Assembly: GCA_020350865.1 (NCBI GenBank)
Contig: CP070726.1
Location: forward strand, 1,227,628-1,238,244
Length of the DNA stretch: 10,617 nucleotides
Reading direction: 5' to 3'
DNA from: Thermoplasmata archaeon
GTDB taxonomy: Archaea > Thermoplasmatota > Thermoplasmata > GCA-020350865
The position numbers and the translations under genes are program-made. This document shows positions 1-6,708 of this stretch, in pieces (positions within the stretch are counted from its first letter, which is position 1; every line of letters begins with the position of its first letter). The notes below the pieces were generated by a model that worked only from the letters and a program-made list of their open reading frames with translations, ran no database searches and was not told where the DNA came from.

Positions 1-63
1 CTTGGCAAGGTCCTCCTGCGTGAGGTCGTATCGCGCCCTGAATTCCTTGATTCTCGTTTTCAT
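1..63 (-). CDS. XRE-family HTH regulator, N-terminal fragment
   Basis: Only the first 21 residues lie in the window, and the gene runs off the left edge. They read MKTRIKEFRARYDLTQEDLA plus one Lys, which matches the start of the short Cro/CI-type regulators (about 65-75 residues in the family), where the L-T-Q-x-x-L-A segment opens the helix-turn-helix. The ATG overlaps the stop codon of the upstream DUF2178 gene by four bases (ATGA), and a GGGAG ribosome binding site lies about 8 bases before the start, inside that upstream gene. The two genes are therefore probably translationally coupled. In archaea and firmicutes this regulator is often found beside small membrane proteins of this kind. 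Its targets cannot be told from the sequence; autoregulation is a guess. Confidence 0.75.
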   Translation of the reverse strand, partial: MKTRIKEFRARYDLTQEDLAK

Positions 64-470
64 TCCACGTCTCCCTTGTACTGGAAGTACAGGTATGCAA
101 TGACAAATGTCAAGCCGGAAACCAAAACCACCGAGGCGGTCACCAGTCCCCCCCTGAGGTCCTCATCATAAAGCATTACTGATATGGTGTTGCTGCCCAC
201 TGCGCTCCATATCGCGGCAATGAATCCGTAGTACCCTGCCTTGTAGTTCACCTTTTTCGACCGTTCATCCTCCTGGGGCAGACCCGCCCTCATGCTTTTT
301 ACCCTGTCCCACAGTATGTACGAGGCACTGAGGACGATTACAATTGGAATTGTTATTAAAAGATAGGCAGACGGGTCCTGACCACCTGTCGCCAACATAT
401 ATATGATCAAGGTTGCTGCAACTGCAACTACCACTCCGATCCCCGCCACAATTTTTATTTTATCCTTCAA
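60..470 (-). CDS. DUF2178-type four-helix membrane protein
   Basis: This is a 136-residue integral membrane protein with four predicted membrane segments at about residues 6-27, 35-54, 78-100 and 108-129. Between helices 2 and 3 it has a polar loop with P-Q-E-D-E-R-S-K-K (65-73) followed by K-A-G-Y-Y. That D-E-R-S then K-A-G-Y-Y pattern is what I associate with the DUF2178 family, whose function is unknown. The start is a TTG at 468-470. An in-frame TAA lies immediately upstream, so no longer start exists, and a GGTGAT ribosome binding site lies about 6 bases ahead. Its stop overlaps the start of the XRE regulator. Family members commonly sit beside such regulators, which suggests a small regulated membrane module, but no substrate or signal can be inferred. 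Confidence 0.8.
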   Translation of the reverse strand: MKDKIKIVAGIGVVVAVAATLIIYMLATGGQDPSAYLLITIPIVIVLSASYILWDRVKSMRAGLPQEDERSKKVNYKAGYYGFIAAIWSAVGSNTISVMLYDEDLRGGLVTASVVLVSGLTFVIAYLYFQYKGDVE

Positions 471-545
471 TTACATCACCTTCATTGTTAATCTTCTCTA
501 ACTTTTTGTTATCTTTTTCCAACTTAATGTTATGTATATGTAACA

Positions 546-557
546 TTTTATTTAAAC
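546..557 (-). promoter_or_regulatory. Putative TATA promoter of the DUF2178-XRE unit
   Basis: On the minus strand this reads GGTTTAAATAAA, a good match to an archaeal TATA box. It lies about 80 bases upstream of the TTG start, predicting transcription from near 525 and a leader of about 55 bases. The surrounding region (about 480-600) is strongly AT-rich and holds no convincing gene. Confidence 0.45.
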
Positions 558-669
558 CTTTCCTGTCTTTGATTTCAATTTTTTATGCTTGTAAAATAAA
601 ATTACGCATCATTCAAAAACTCAAAGGACCATTTGTCAGTGAAGTTACATGGAATGACAAATACCAAAC

Positions 670-681
670 GTTAATATAAAG
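670..681 (+). promoter_or_regulatory. Putative TATA promoter of the acyl-CoA gene cluster
   Basis: The sequence TTAATATAAAG resembles an archaeal TATA box. It predicts transcription from about 702-704, just before the candidate starts of the acyl-CoA dehydrogenase at 708, 738 and 750. No other strong promoter-like element is seen until the mutase genes, so it may drive the whole cluster. It shares the 471-749 intergenic region with the divergent DUF2178 promoter. Confidence 0.4.
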
Positions 682-749
682 ACAATCCGTTATACAACGG
701 TCCCGATTTGCGCAACCGATTAGGGAGAGGGGGTCCCTTGGGAACGGCC

Positions 750-1907
750 ATGAATAACACCAACCCGAACAGGGAGGCAGAGAAACTTCTCCGGGAAACC
801 TGGGCACGCTTTGTGGACGGCGAACTCGTACCCGCAGCAGAAGAAATCGACGAGAAGGATGAGTTCCCAAAAGATATGTTCAAGAGGGTTGCGGACATGG
901 GTGCCTACGGCATACGCTATCCGAAGGAGTACGGCGGCTCCGAGGGCACCGCAACCATGTTCTGCATCATGTGCGAGGAGCTTGCCCGGGGCTCCATGAG
1001 CGTTGCCGCCTTCACCGCCATGCAGTGCCTCATGGGCACAAACTTCATCTACGCCCACGGCACCGACGAGCAGAAGAAAAGACTCCTGATCCCAGCAATC
1101 AAAGGCGAGAAGGTGGCAGCCTTCGCCCTCACCGAACCCGATGCGGGCACAGACCTCATGGCCCTGAGCTCGTCTGCAAGGCTGGAGGGGGACGAGTACG
1201 TAATCAACGGCACCAAGACCTGGACCACGAACGCACCCTATGCCGATTTCTTTACGGTTCTCTGCCAGACAGACAAGAGCAAGGGGGCCAAGGGCCTGAA
1301 TTTCTTTTTGATAGAAAAGGACACACCGGGCCTCTCCATCAGCCCCAAATTCGAGAAGCTGGGCACCAAGGGCACGTGGACATCAGAGCTGGCCTTCGAG
1401 GATCTGCGCATCCCGCTCGAGAACAGGCTGGGGGAGGAGGGCAAGGGCCTGGGCAATCTCATGAGGATACTGGCCGAAATCAGGGTGATGACGGCGGCCC
1501 TAAGTCTGGGCCTTGCCAGGGCTGCATTCGATGCCAGCTTCAGATATGCCAACGAGAGGGTGCAGTTCGGAAAACCCATTGGCAGGTTCCAGGCCATACA
1601 GATGAAGATCGCCACTTTGGCCACAGATATCGAGGCCTCGAAACTTCTGACATACAACGCCACCAGGATGATAGACAGAGGTGAGAAATGCATGAAGGAG
1701 GCGAGTATGGCCAAGTACTTCGCCTCCGAGACGGCATGCCGGGCGGCAGACGAGGCCACGCGCATATTTGGCAGCTACAGCTACTCCATGGAGTACCCGG
1801 TGCAGCGGTTCTTTCGGGACACGCGGTTCCTGCTCTTCGGGGGAGGTACCTCGGAAATCCTGCAGGTGATAATCGCTAGGGAATTGGGTTTGGGCAAATC
1901 GAAGTGA
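750..1907 (+). CDS. Acyl-CoA dehydrogenase family flavoprotein, atypical active site
   Basis: A 385-residue member of the FAD-dependent acyl-CoA dehydrogenases, of normal family length. These normally oxidise acyl-CoA to trans-2-enoyl-CoA and pass electrons to ETF. Visible landmarks are ALTEPDAGTD (126-135), NGTKTWTTNAP (153-163), ERVQFGKPIGRFQ (269-281) and FRDTRF...FGGGTSEI (355-370). The position that carries the catalytic Glu of medium-chain enzymes (E-G-T) is Gly365. The alternative base position of the long-chain and isovaleryl enzymes aligns with Ile244, next to Glu243. The usual QxxGGxG motif reads R-I-F-G-S-Y-S. Substrate is therefore uncertain. The ATG at 750 was chosen; in-frame TTG codons at 738 (behind GGGAGAGGGGG) and 708 are alternatives. 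It heads a gene cluster with a hydratase and an SDR downstream, which supports a role in acyl-CoA oxidation. Confidence 0.88.
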   Translation: MNNTNPNREAEKLLRETWARFVDGELVPAAEEIDEKDEFPKDMFKRVADMGAYGIRYPKEYGGSEGTATMFCIMCEELARGSMSVAAFTAMQCLMGTNFIYAHGTDEQKKRLLIPAIKGEKVAAFALTEPDAGTDLMALSSSARLEGDEYVINGTKTWTTNAPYADFFTVLCQTDKSKGAKGLNFFLIEKDTPGLSISPKFEKLGTKGTWTSELAFEDLRIPLENRLGEEGKGLGNLMRILAEIRVMTAALSLGLARAAFDASFRYANERVQFGKPIGRFQAIQMKIATLATDIEASKLLTYNATRMIDRGEKCMKEASMAKYFASETACRAADEATRIFGSYSYSMEYPVQRFFRDTRFLLFGGGTSEILQVIIARELGLGKSK

Positions 1908-1933
1908 TCAACATTCAATAGGGGGACGAGAAC

Positions 1934-2395
1934 ATGGTGTATAAAATGAGGGGCATGACCTATGACGAGTTCGAGGTGGGACAGGAATTCACAACAGCGT
2001 CAAGAACCATAACAGAATCTGACGTCGTGACCTTTGCCGGGCTCTCCGGTGATTTCAATCCCATTCACATAGACAAGGAATTTGCGGACAGCACTCCACT
2101 CAAGGGCAGGGTGGCCCACGGCATGCTGGTGGAAAGCATTGCCACCGGCCTCGGGAACCAGCTGGGTATCTACGAGGGGACCACCATTGCCGTGCTATCG
2201 ATGACCATCAACTACAAGGGGGCCGTAAAGTTCGGTGACACGATTCATCTGGTAATCACCGTATCCGATAAAAAAGAGACGAGCAAACCCGGAAGGGGTA
2301 TTGTTACCTTTCAGACGAATGTAATGAACCAGAGAAACGAAACAGTTATCGACGGTCAATGGGTGGTCATGATGGTAAAAAAAAAGGGGGATTGA
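1934..2395 (+). CDS. MaoC-like (R)-specific enoyl-CoA hydratase
   Basis: A 153-residue single hotdog-fold protein of the MaoC/PhaJ group. It carries the hydratase-2 signature F-A-G-L-S-G-D-F-N-P-I-H (34-45), with Asp40 and His45 as the expected catalytic pair. Enzymes of this type add water to trans-2-enoyl-CoA to give the (R)-3-hydroxyacyl-CoA. Conserved G-R-V-A-H-G-M (68-74 region) follows, as in the family. A GGGGGA ribosome binding site lies 7-8 bases before the ATG. The gene starts 26 bases after the dehydrogenase stop and ends one base before the SDR start, so the three form a tight operon. The 3' end has an unusual run of nine A followed by five G (2377-2390), described under findings. 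A role in another acyl-CoA route, such as a C-C ligated side branch, cannot be excluded. Confidence 0.88.
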   Translation: MVYKMRGMTYDEFEVGQEFTTASRTITESDVVTFAGLSGDFNPIHIDKEFADSTPLKGRVAHGMLVESIATGLGNQLGIYEGTTIAVLSMTINYKGAVKFGDTIHLVITVSDKKETSKPGRGIVTFQTNVMNQRNETVIDGQWVVMMVKKKGD

Positions 2396-2396
2396 C

Positions 2397-3140
2397 ATGA
2401 GACTGAAGGAGAAGGTGGCATTGATCACAGGAGGCGGCAGCGGCATCGGTGAGGCCACGGCGCTGAGGTTCGCAGAGGAGGGTGCCAAGGTTGTGATATG
2501 CGATGTTGATGTGGAGAACGCCAACAGGGTGGCAGGTGACATCAAATCCAGGGGCGGCGAGGCCCTGGTGCTGAAGGCGGACGTATCCAACAAAGGGGAG
2601 GTCGATGGCATGATGACCCTGATTGTGGAGCACTTCGGCAAACTGGACATCCTCGTCAACAATGCAGGCATCAACAGGGACGCCTTTGTCAAGAAGATGA
2701 CAGAGGAGCAGTGGGACGATGTGATACGGATCAACCTCAGGGGGACGTTCATCTGCTGCCAGGCCGCCTTTGCCCAGATGAGTGGGCAGAAATCCGGTAA
2801 GATCATCAACACCTCCTCCATTGGAGCCGTAGGCAACATCGGACAGGCCAACTACGCTGCATCCAAATGCGGTGTCATAGGCCTCACAAAAACCCTGGCC
2901 CTTGAAGGCGCCAGGTACAACATCAATGTGAACTGCGTGGCACCTGGAGCCACCAAAACGCCCATGACCTCAAAGCTGCCCGAGAAGATGACGGAGATGA
3001 TCACCCAGAAAATCCCGCTGGGACGCTGGGCCGAGCCAAAGGAGATCGCCGCAGCCCATGTGTTCCTGGCAAGCGACGAGGCCAGCTACATCACGGGCCA
3101 GGTGCTCTTCGTGGACGGGGGCATCACCACGGGACTGTAA
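2397..3140 (+). CDS. FabG-like short-chain dehydrogenase/reductase (3-hydroxyacyl-CoA dehydrogenase candidate)
   Basis: A 247-residue classical SDR. The Rossmann motif is TGGGSGIG (11-18), followed by NNAG (88-91) and the catalytic set Asn113, Ser140, Tyr153 and Lys157 (Y-A-A-S-K), with the C-terminal F-V-D-G-G. Asp36 at the end of the second strand (V-I-C-D-V-D) suggests NAD(H) rather than NADP(H). By family it could be a 3-oxoacyl-ACP/CoA reductase. Its position directly behind a MaoC hydratase and an acyl-CoA dehydrogenase, with the predicted NAD preference, suggests oxidation of (R)-3-hydroxyacyl-CoA to 3-oxoacyl-CoA; this is inference. The GGGGG ribosome binding site overlaps the end of the hydratase gene, which would couple their translation. 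No thiolase follows. A biosynthetic FabG role is the main alternative. Confidence 0.9.
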   Translation: MRLKEKVALITGGGSGIGEATALRFAEEGAKVVICDVDVENANRVAGDIKSRGGEALVLKADVSNKGEVDGMMTLIVEHFGKLDILVNNAGINRDAFVKKMTEEQWDDVIRINLRGTFICCQAAFAQMSGQKSGKIINTSSIGAVGNIGQANYAASKCGVIGLTKTLALEGARYNINVNCVAPGATKTPMTSKLPEKMTEMITQKIPLGRWAEPKEIAAAHVFLASDEASYITGQVLFVDGGITTGL

Positions 3141-3213
3141 CCAAAATACCCTTTGTGCAAGTAGTTGTTTCATATTCCCAGCTTTAAATGAGATAATTTA
3201 CGAGGTGAACAAC

Positions 3214-3618
3214 ATGCCGGATAGGCCGATAAAGGTGCTGATTGCAAAGCCTGGGCTCGACGGTCACGACCGCGGTGCCAAGGTGGTGGCCCATGCCATG
3301 AGAAACGCGGGCTTCGAGGTGATCTACACGGGCCTTCACCAGACCGTCTTGCAGATCGTCCAGACGGCCCTGGACGAGGATGTGGATGTCATCGGCCTCT
3401 CCATCCTTTCGGGTGCCCATATCCCCATAACCGAGAAACTGATGAGGAGACTGGATGAGGAAGGGGCAAAAGACATCCTGGTTATCGTGGGGGGCAACAT
3501 ACCGAAAAGGGATTTTGACAAGCTCGCAGAAATGGGTGTCAAGCGTGTTTTCCAGACGGGCTCCAGGTTCGAAGATATTGTTGAATTCATTCAAAACAAT
3601 GCGCAGGTGAGGGCATGA
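3214..3618 (+). CDS. mcmA2: Methylmalonyl-CoA mutase small subunit (B12-binding)
   Basis: A 134-residue stand-alone cobalamin-binding domain, the part that is C-terminal in single-chain mutases. The base-off B12 motif is complete: Asp16-x-His18-x-x-Gly21 within KPGLDGHDRGAK, with His18 the expected lower cobalt ligand, then Ser63-x-Leu65 and Gly93-Gly94. The ATG at 3214 is preferred because GAGGTGA sits 5-6 bases upstream; a longer in-frame reading from 3058 overlaps the SDR gene and adds only unrelated sequence. The gene ends in an ATGA overlap with the catalytic subunit, implying coupled synthesis of a heteromeric enzyme. The 73-base gap before it has a TATA-like TTTAAAT (3183-3189), but that box would start transcription at the start codon and cut off the ribosome binding site, so read-through from the SDR gene is more likely. 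Confidence 0.92.
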   Translation: MPDRPIKVLIAKPGLDGHDRGAKVVAHAMRNAGFEVIYTGLHQTVLQIVQTALDEDVDVIGLSILSGAHIPITEKLMRRLDEEGAKDILVIVGGNIPKRDFDKLAEMGVKRVFQTGSRFEDIVEFIQNNAQVRA

Positions 3619-5228
3619 GCGGTTCAAAACCCCAAATGAATATTTCAGATGTGGTGCTGGAATCCGGCATCATGGTCAAGCCTGTTTACACCGTCGATGA
3701 TGTGACGGGCATCGATTACGAAGGGGACATCGGGCAGCCCGGCGAGTTTCCCTTTACACGGGGCATTCACAAGTTTATGTACAGGGCAAGGCCCTTTACA
3801 ATGAGGCAGTACTCCGGCTTTGCCACGGCCACTGAGACCAACAAGCGGTTCAAGTACCTCATCGAGCAGGGGCAGACGGGATTGAACGTTGCGTTCGACC
3901 TGCCCACCCAGATGGGGCTGGATTCGGTCGATTTTCTGGCTGAAGGGGAGGTGGGCAGGGTGGGCATGGCCGTGGACACCCTGGCAGACATGGAGGAGGC
4001 CTTCCGGGACATCCCTATCGATAAGATAAGCACATCTCTTACCATCAACTCCACTGCCTCCATTTTGATTGCCATGTACATCGTCGTGGCTGAAAAACAG
4101 GGTGTGAAACCGGGTGATATAAGGGGGACCGCCCAAAACGACATCTTGAAGGAGTACGTCGGCAGGGGCACATGGATATTCCCAGTGGAGCCCTCCATCA
4201 GGCTCATCGGGGACATCATCGAATACTGCACAAAGAACGCGCCGAGGTACTACCCGGTCAGTGTCTGCGGATACCACATTCGGGAGTCGGGTGCAAACCC
4301 TGTCCAGGAGATAGCATACGCCTTTGCCATTGCCAAGGCGTACATCGACCATGTGCTGGCCAGGGGATTGAACGTTGACGACTTCGTGCCAAGGTTCTCC
4401 TTCAACTTCGACATCCACGGCAACTTCTTCGAGCAGATAGCCAAGTTCAGGGCTGCAAGGAGGCTGTGGGCAAAGATAATAAAAAATGACTACGCAGCTG
4501 AAAATCCCAAGTCCATGCAGATGAAGATGATCGCAGGGGGCGGAGGCGGGGGGCTGACAATCGAGCAGCCCGAGAGCAATATAGTGCGGGGTGCGTACTA
4601 TGCGCTGATTTCCGCACTTTCGGGTACCCAGACCATGGCACTGTGCTCTTACGATGAGGCATATACCATTCCATCCAAGAAGGCGGCTTTGATATCACTG
4701 AGGACAATGCAGATATTGACCGAGGAGATGGGCCTGCGCGATACTGTGGACCCAATGGCAGGCTCGTACTATGTGGAATCCCTAACAAACCAGCTTGAAG
4801 AGGAGATTGTGAAGTGCATGAGGGAGGTGGAGGAAAGAGGCGGCATTGTCAAGGCCGTATCCGACGGTTATATCCAGAGCGAAGTATCGAGGCAGGCCTA
4901 CCTGCACGAGAAGAAGATCCAGTCGGGGGAGATCGTCAAGGTGGGGGTGAACAAGTACCGCATGGAAGAGGAGGAGAGAAACATCGAATTCCATGAATAC
5001 GATTCCAAGCAGGCAGAAGAGCAGGTGAAAAGGCTCAATTCGGTGAAATCGGGAAGGGACAACGATCGTGTGAAACAGAACCTGAACGCCCTTAAGGAAA
5101 AGGCTCAATCCGATGCGAATCTCATGCCCTGTATAATGGATTGTGTGCGCAGTTATGCAACTGTTGGGGAGATCACGAAAGTGTTGAAGGAGGTCTTCGG
5201 CGAGTTTTCGGAGCCTGTGAAGCTCTAG
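3615..5228 (+). CDS. mcmA1: Methylmalonyl-CoA mutase catalytic (large) subunit
   Basis: A 537-residue TIM-barrel subunit that rearranges (R)-methylmalonyl-CoA to succinyl-CoA using adenosylcobalamin carried by the small subunit. Using Propionibacterium numbering from memory, the carboxylate-selecting pair is kept: Tyr66 (R-Q-Y-S-G-F, Tyr89) and Arg184 (Arg207). Gln174 (Gln197), Tyr220-His221 (Tyr243-His244) and Arg260 (Arg283) are also kept. Isobutyryl-CoA mutases have Phe and Gln at the first two, so methylmalonyl-CoA is the best guess. The stretch normally reading T-H-S-Q-T-S-G is here M-I-A followed by six Gly (305-313), and the usual L-H-T-N-S is M-A-L-C-S (341-345), so this is a divergent subgroup. 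The gene overlaps the small subunit by ATGA. The chaperone (MeaB/ArgK) and epimerase usually needed are not nearby. Confidence 0.9.
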   Translation: MSGSKPQMNISDVVLESGIMVKPVYTVDDVTGIDYEGDIGQPGEFPFTRGIHKFMYRARPFTMRQYSGFATATETNKRFKYLIEQGQTGLNVAFDLPTQMGLDSVDFLAEGEVGRVGMAVDTLADMEEAFRDIPIDKISTSLTINSTASILIAMYIVVAEKQGVKPGDIRGTAQNDILKEYVGRGTWIFPVEPSIRLIGDIIEYCTKNAPRYYPVSVCGYHIRESGANPVQEIAYAFAIAKAYIDHVLARGLNVDDFVPRFSFNFDIHGNFFEQIAKFRAARRLWAKIIKNDYAAENPKSMQMKMIAGGGGGGLTIEQPESNIVRGAYYALISALSGTQTMALCSYDEAYTIPSKKAALISLRTMQILTEEMGLRDTVDPMAGSYYVESLTNQLEEEIVKCMREVEERGGIVKAVSDGYIQSEVSRQAYLHEKKIQSGEIVKVGVNKYRMEEEERNIEFHEYDSKQAEEQVKRLNSVKSGRDNDRVKQNLNALKEKAQSDANLMPCIMDCVRSYATVGEITKVLKEVFGEFSEPVKL

Positions 5229-5322
5229 TGGTTGTGCTCCTCGTATTCAACTTGTATGATAATGGCATAAGGTCTCTATTTCATTAAATGTAACAAGAAG
5301 ATCCTTATGGGAATCAGGACAA

Positions 5323-6600
5323 CTATTTGCCTGCCTTCTTTTTCTCATCCACCATCCAGGATTCCACGATCTGCTGCATCTTCTCTTTGTCCGAGGAAGC
5401 CATATCCGATCCCGTTATGATGGGGAGGAGCTTGTCGTACTCCGCCCGGCTGATCTTGCCGTCGATGAGCATGTCCTTGATGCGCAGCTCGATTTCCTTG
5501 GGGATGTCGGTTACCTGGGAGTGGAGGCTCTCGGAGCGAATCTCCGAAATAATCTCATCAAGCCGTTGCTTGAGTATGGAGTAGTTGTTCTCGTCTATTA
5601 CGTTGCTCTTCAGATCCTCGTTGATTTCACCCCTCATCTTCTCAAGCTCGATTTCGCACTTGTGGGGGTTTGTCTTGAAGGACAGATATATATCATCCAG
5701 CTTTGTGAGCAGTTCCGAGAACCGCCCCCGCTTCTTTTTTCTGCGCCAGACCCCGTACGCCGAGCCCCCGCCCAGGGCCACCAGACCGATGATCCCAACA
5801 AGGACCTCGGGCTCGAGCCATGCCTCAGAAATAGCGATACCATCTTCCCCGTTCACAACGTCATTTCCAGTTCCGTCCTCCCCCATAAAATCGCTCACGA
5901 CAAAAGGATACCCGTCAGTGTCGTAAAGGGACGTCCAACTGCCCATCTCGTCATCCGCCTCGAAGTAGAACCTGGTCGACGTGTTGACCTTCGATTCCAG
6001 CACATGCACCACGAAGTTTTGGCCGGTGAGCGGATCGGGGTCCGATGTTTGCATCAAATGGGCCTCGTCGCCGATAAACAGCCGCACCTCACCCGTATCA
6101 CCGTCCACATCCCGGTAGGTCACGTTGAAGACCCAGTCATCATCGTCGAAATAGACATCGGCCTCCGACAGGATGGGCGGGTCGCCCCATCCATCGAAAT
6201 CACCCACTAAAAAGGCGTACCCGTCCTCATCCTTAAGGAAAACGGTGTTGCCGCTGCCGTCGTCCGCAGAGAAGTAGAACTGGGTGTTATCGTCGATTCC
6301 TGTGTCGGGCAGCTCCAGCCAGAAATACTGGCCCTCGGATGGATTGCCGTCCCCGGAAAGCATGGACTGGCCTGCGTTGTCCTCGATGTAGATGGACACA
6401 GCGCCCGCATCGCCGTCCTCGTCCCGGTACGTCACCGAGAAGTGAATCTCACCCTCGTAAAAGTAGGCGGAAGGGTCCAAAAGCTCGGGCGGATTGTTCT
6501 GGGCCTTTGCAATCATTGGGCCGGACCTCAGAGGAAAACAGAGGTGAGATGCTGCCATGAGGATGGTAAGAACCGCAACGATCAATGCCCTCTTTTTCAT
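5323..6600 (-). CDS. Surface-exposed single-pass membrane protein, two acidic repeats (paralogue A)
   Basis: A 425-residue protein of unknown function. It has a signal peptide (1-33, likely cut after A-K-A), two Ig-like acidic repeats (about 37-138 and 141-240), a membrane segment (264-285), a basic stop (RRKKKRGR) and a 135-residue cytoplasmic domain. Each repeat has F-x-V-T-Y-R-D-x-D-G-D-x-G (54-66, 158-170), then a G-Q-x-F/Y turn, then F-Y-F-x-A-D-D. The D-x-D-G-D part suggests calcium binding, which is inference. The cytoplasmic part contains two helical hairpins resembling SHOCT repeats: VIDENNYSILKQRLDEII (334-351) and MLIDGKISRAEYDKLLPII (377-395). The ATG at 6598-6600 was chosen because it directly precedes the signal peptide and has GGAG about 9 bases upstream; a GTG 21 bases earlier lacks a site. 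Its neighbour upstream is a paralogue. Receptor, adhesin or sheath protein are all possible. Confidence 0.85.
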   Translation of the reverse strand: MKKRALIVAVLTILMAASHLCFPLRSGPMIAKAQNNPPELLDPSAYFYEGEIHFSVTYRDEDGDAGAVSIYIEDNAGQSMLSGDGNPSEGQYFWLELPDTGIDDNTQFYFSADDGSGNTVFLKDEDGYAFLVGDFDGWGDPPILSEADVYFDDDDWVFNVTYRDVDGDTGEVRLFIGDEAHLMQTSDPDPLTGQNFVVHVLESKVNTSTRFYFEADDEMGSWTSLYDTDGYPFVVSDFMGEDGTGNDVVNGEDGIAISEAWLEPEVLVGIIGLVALGGGSAYGVWRRKKKRGRFSELLTKLDDIYLSFKTNPHKCEIELEKMRGEINEDLKSNVIDENNYSILKQRLDEIISEIRSESLHSQVTDIPKEIELRIKDMLIDGKISRAEYDKLLPIITGSDMASSDKEKMQQIVESWMVDEKKKAGK

Positions 6601-6656
6601 GGTGCTGTTCTCCAGTATCACTTGTTGTATGATATTACCATGTTGTATTAATTAAA

Positions 6657-6676
6657 CGAATATAAAAGATTCGGAT
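6657..6676 (-). promoter_or_regulatory. Putative promoter of surface paralogue A, with shared upstream element
   Basis: On the minus strand ATCCGAAT (6669-6676) is followed after one base by the TATA-like TTTTATA (6661-6667). Predicted transcription starts near 6637, leaving a leader of about 35 bases. The same octamer precedes the TATA box of paralogue B. Downstream of the TATA box, the 8-base sequence ATACAACA occurs twice (6641-6648 and 6623-6630), 18 bases apart. Confidence 0.45.
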
Positions 6677-6708
6677 ATGACTTCCCTGCATAGGTTCAGA
6701 AAGAATCC

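Noticed and set aside
413..679. 88-codon plus-strand reading frame in the divergent intergenic region
   Set aside because: It overlaps the DUF2178 start and the AT-rich promoter region, has a low-complexity Leu/Ser/Phe-rich composition, no ribosome binding site and no recognisable motif.
2195..2851. 218-codon minus-strand frame across the MaoC-SDR junction
   Set aside because: It lies antisense to two well-supported enzyme genes and has no motif or ribosome binding site.
3058..3213. 52-codon N-terminal extension of the B12-binding subunit
   Set aside because: The extension overlaps the SDR gene in another frame and is unlike the family; the ATG at 3214 has a clear ribosome binding site and gives the normal length.
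3645..4418. 257-codon minus-strand frame within the mutase gene
   Set aside because: Antisense shadow in GC-rich coding sequence; the plus-strand mutase is certain from active-site residues.
5229..5322. Possible terminator between the convergent mutase and surface genes
   Set aside because: There are short pyrimidine-rich stretches but no clear hairpin or long T run, so no terminator is called.
5521..6210. 229-codon plus-strand frame opposite surface paralogue A
   Set aside because: It is a shadow of a gene with clear signal peptide, repeats and membrane segment; the opposite frame has no domain pattern.
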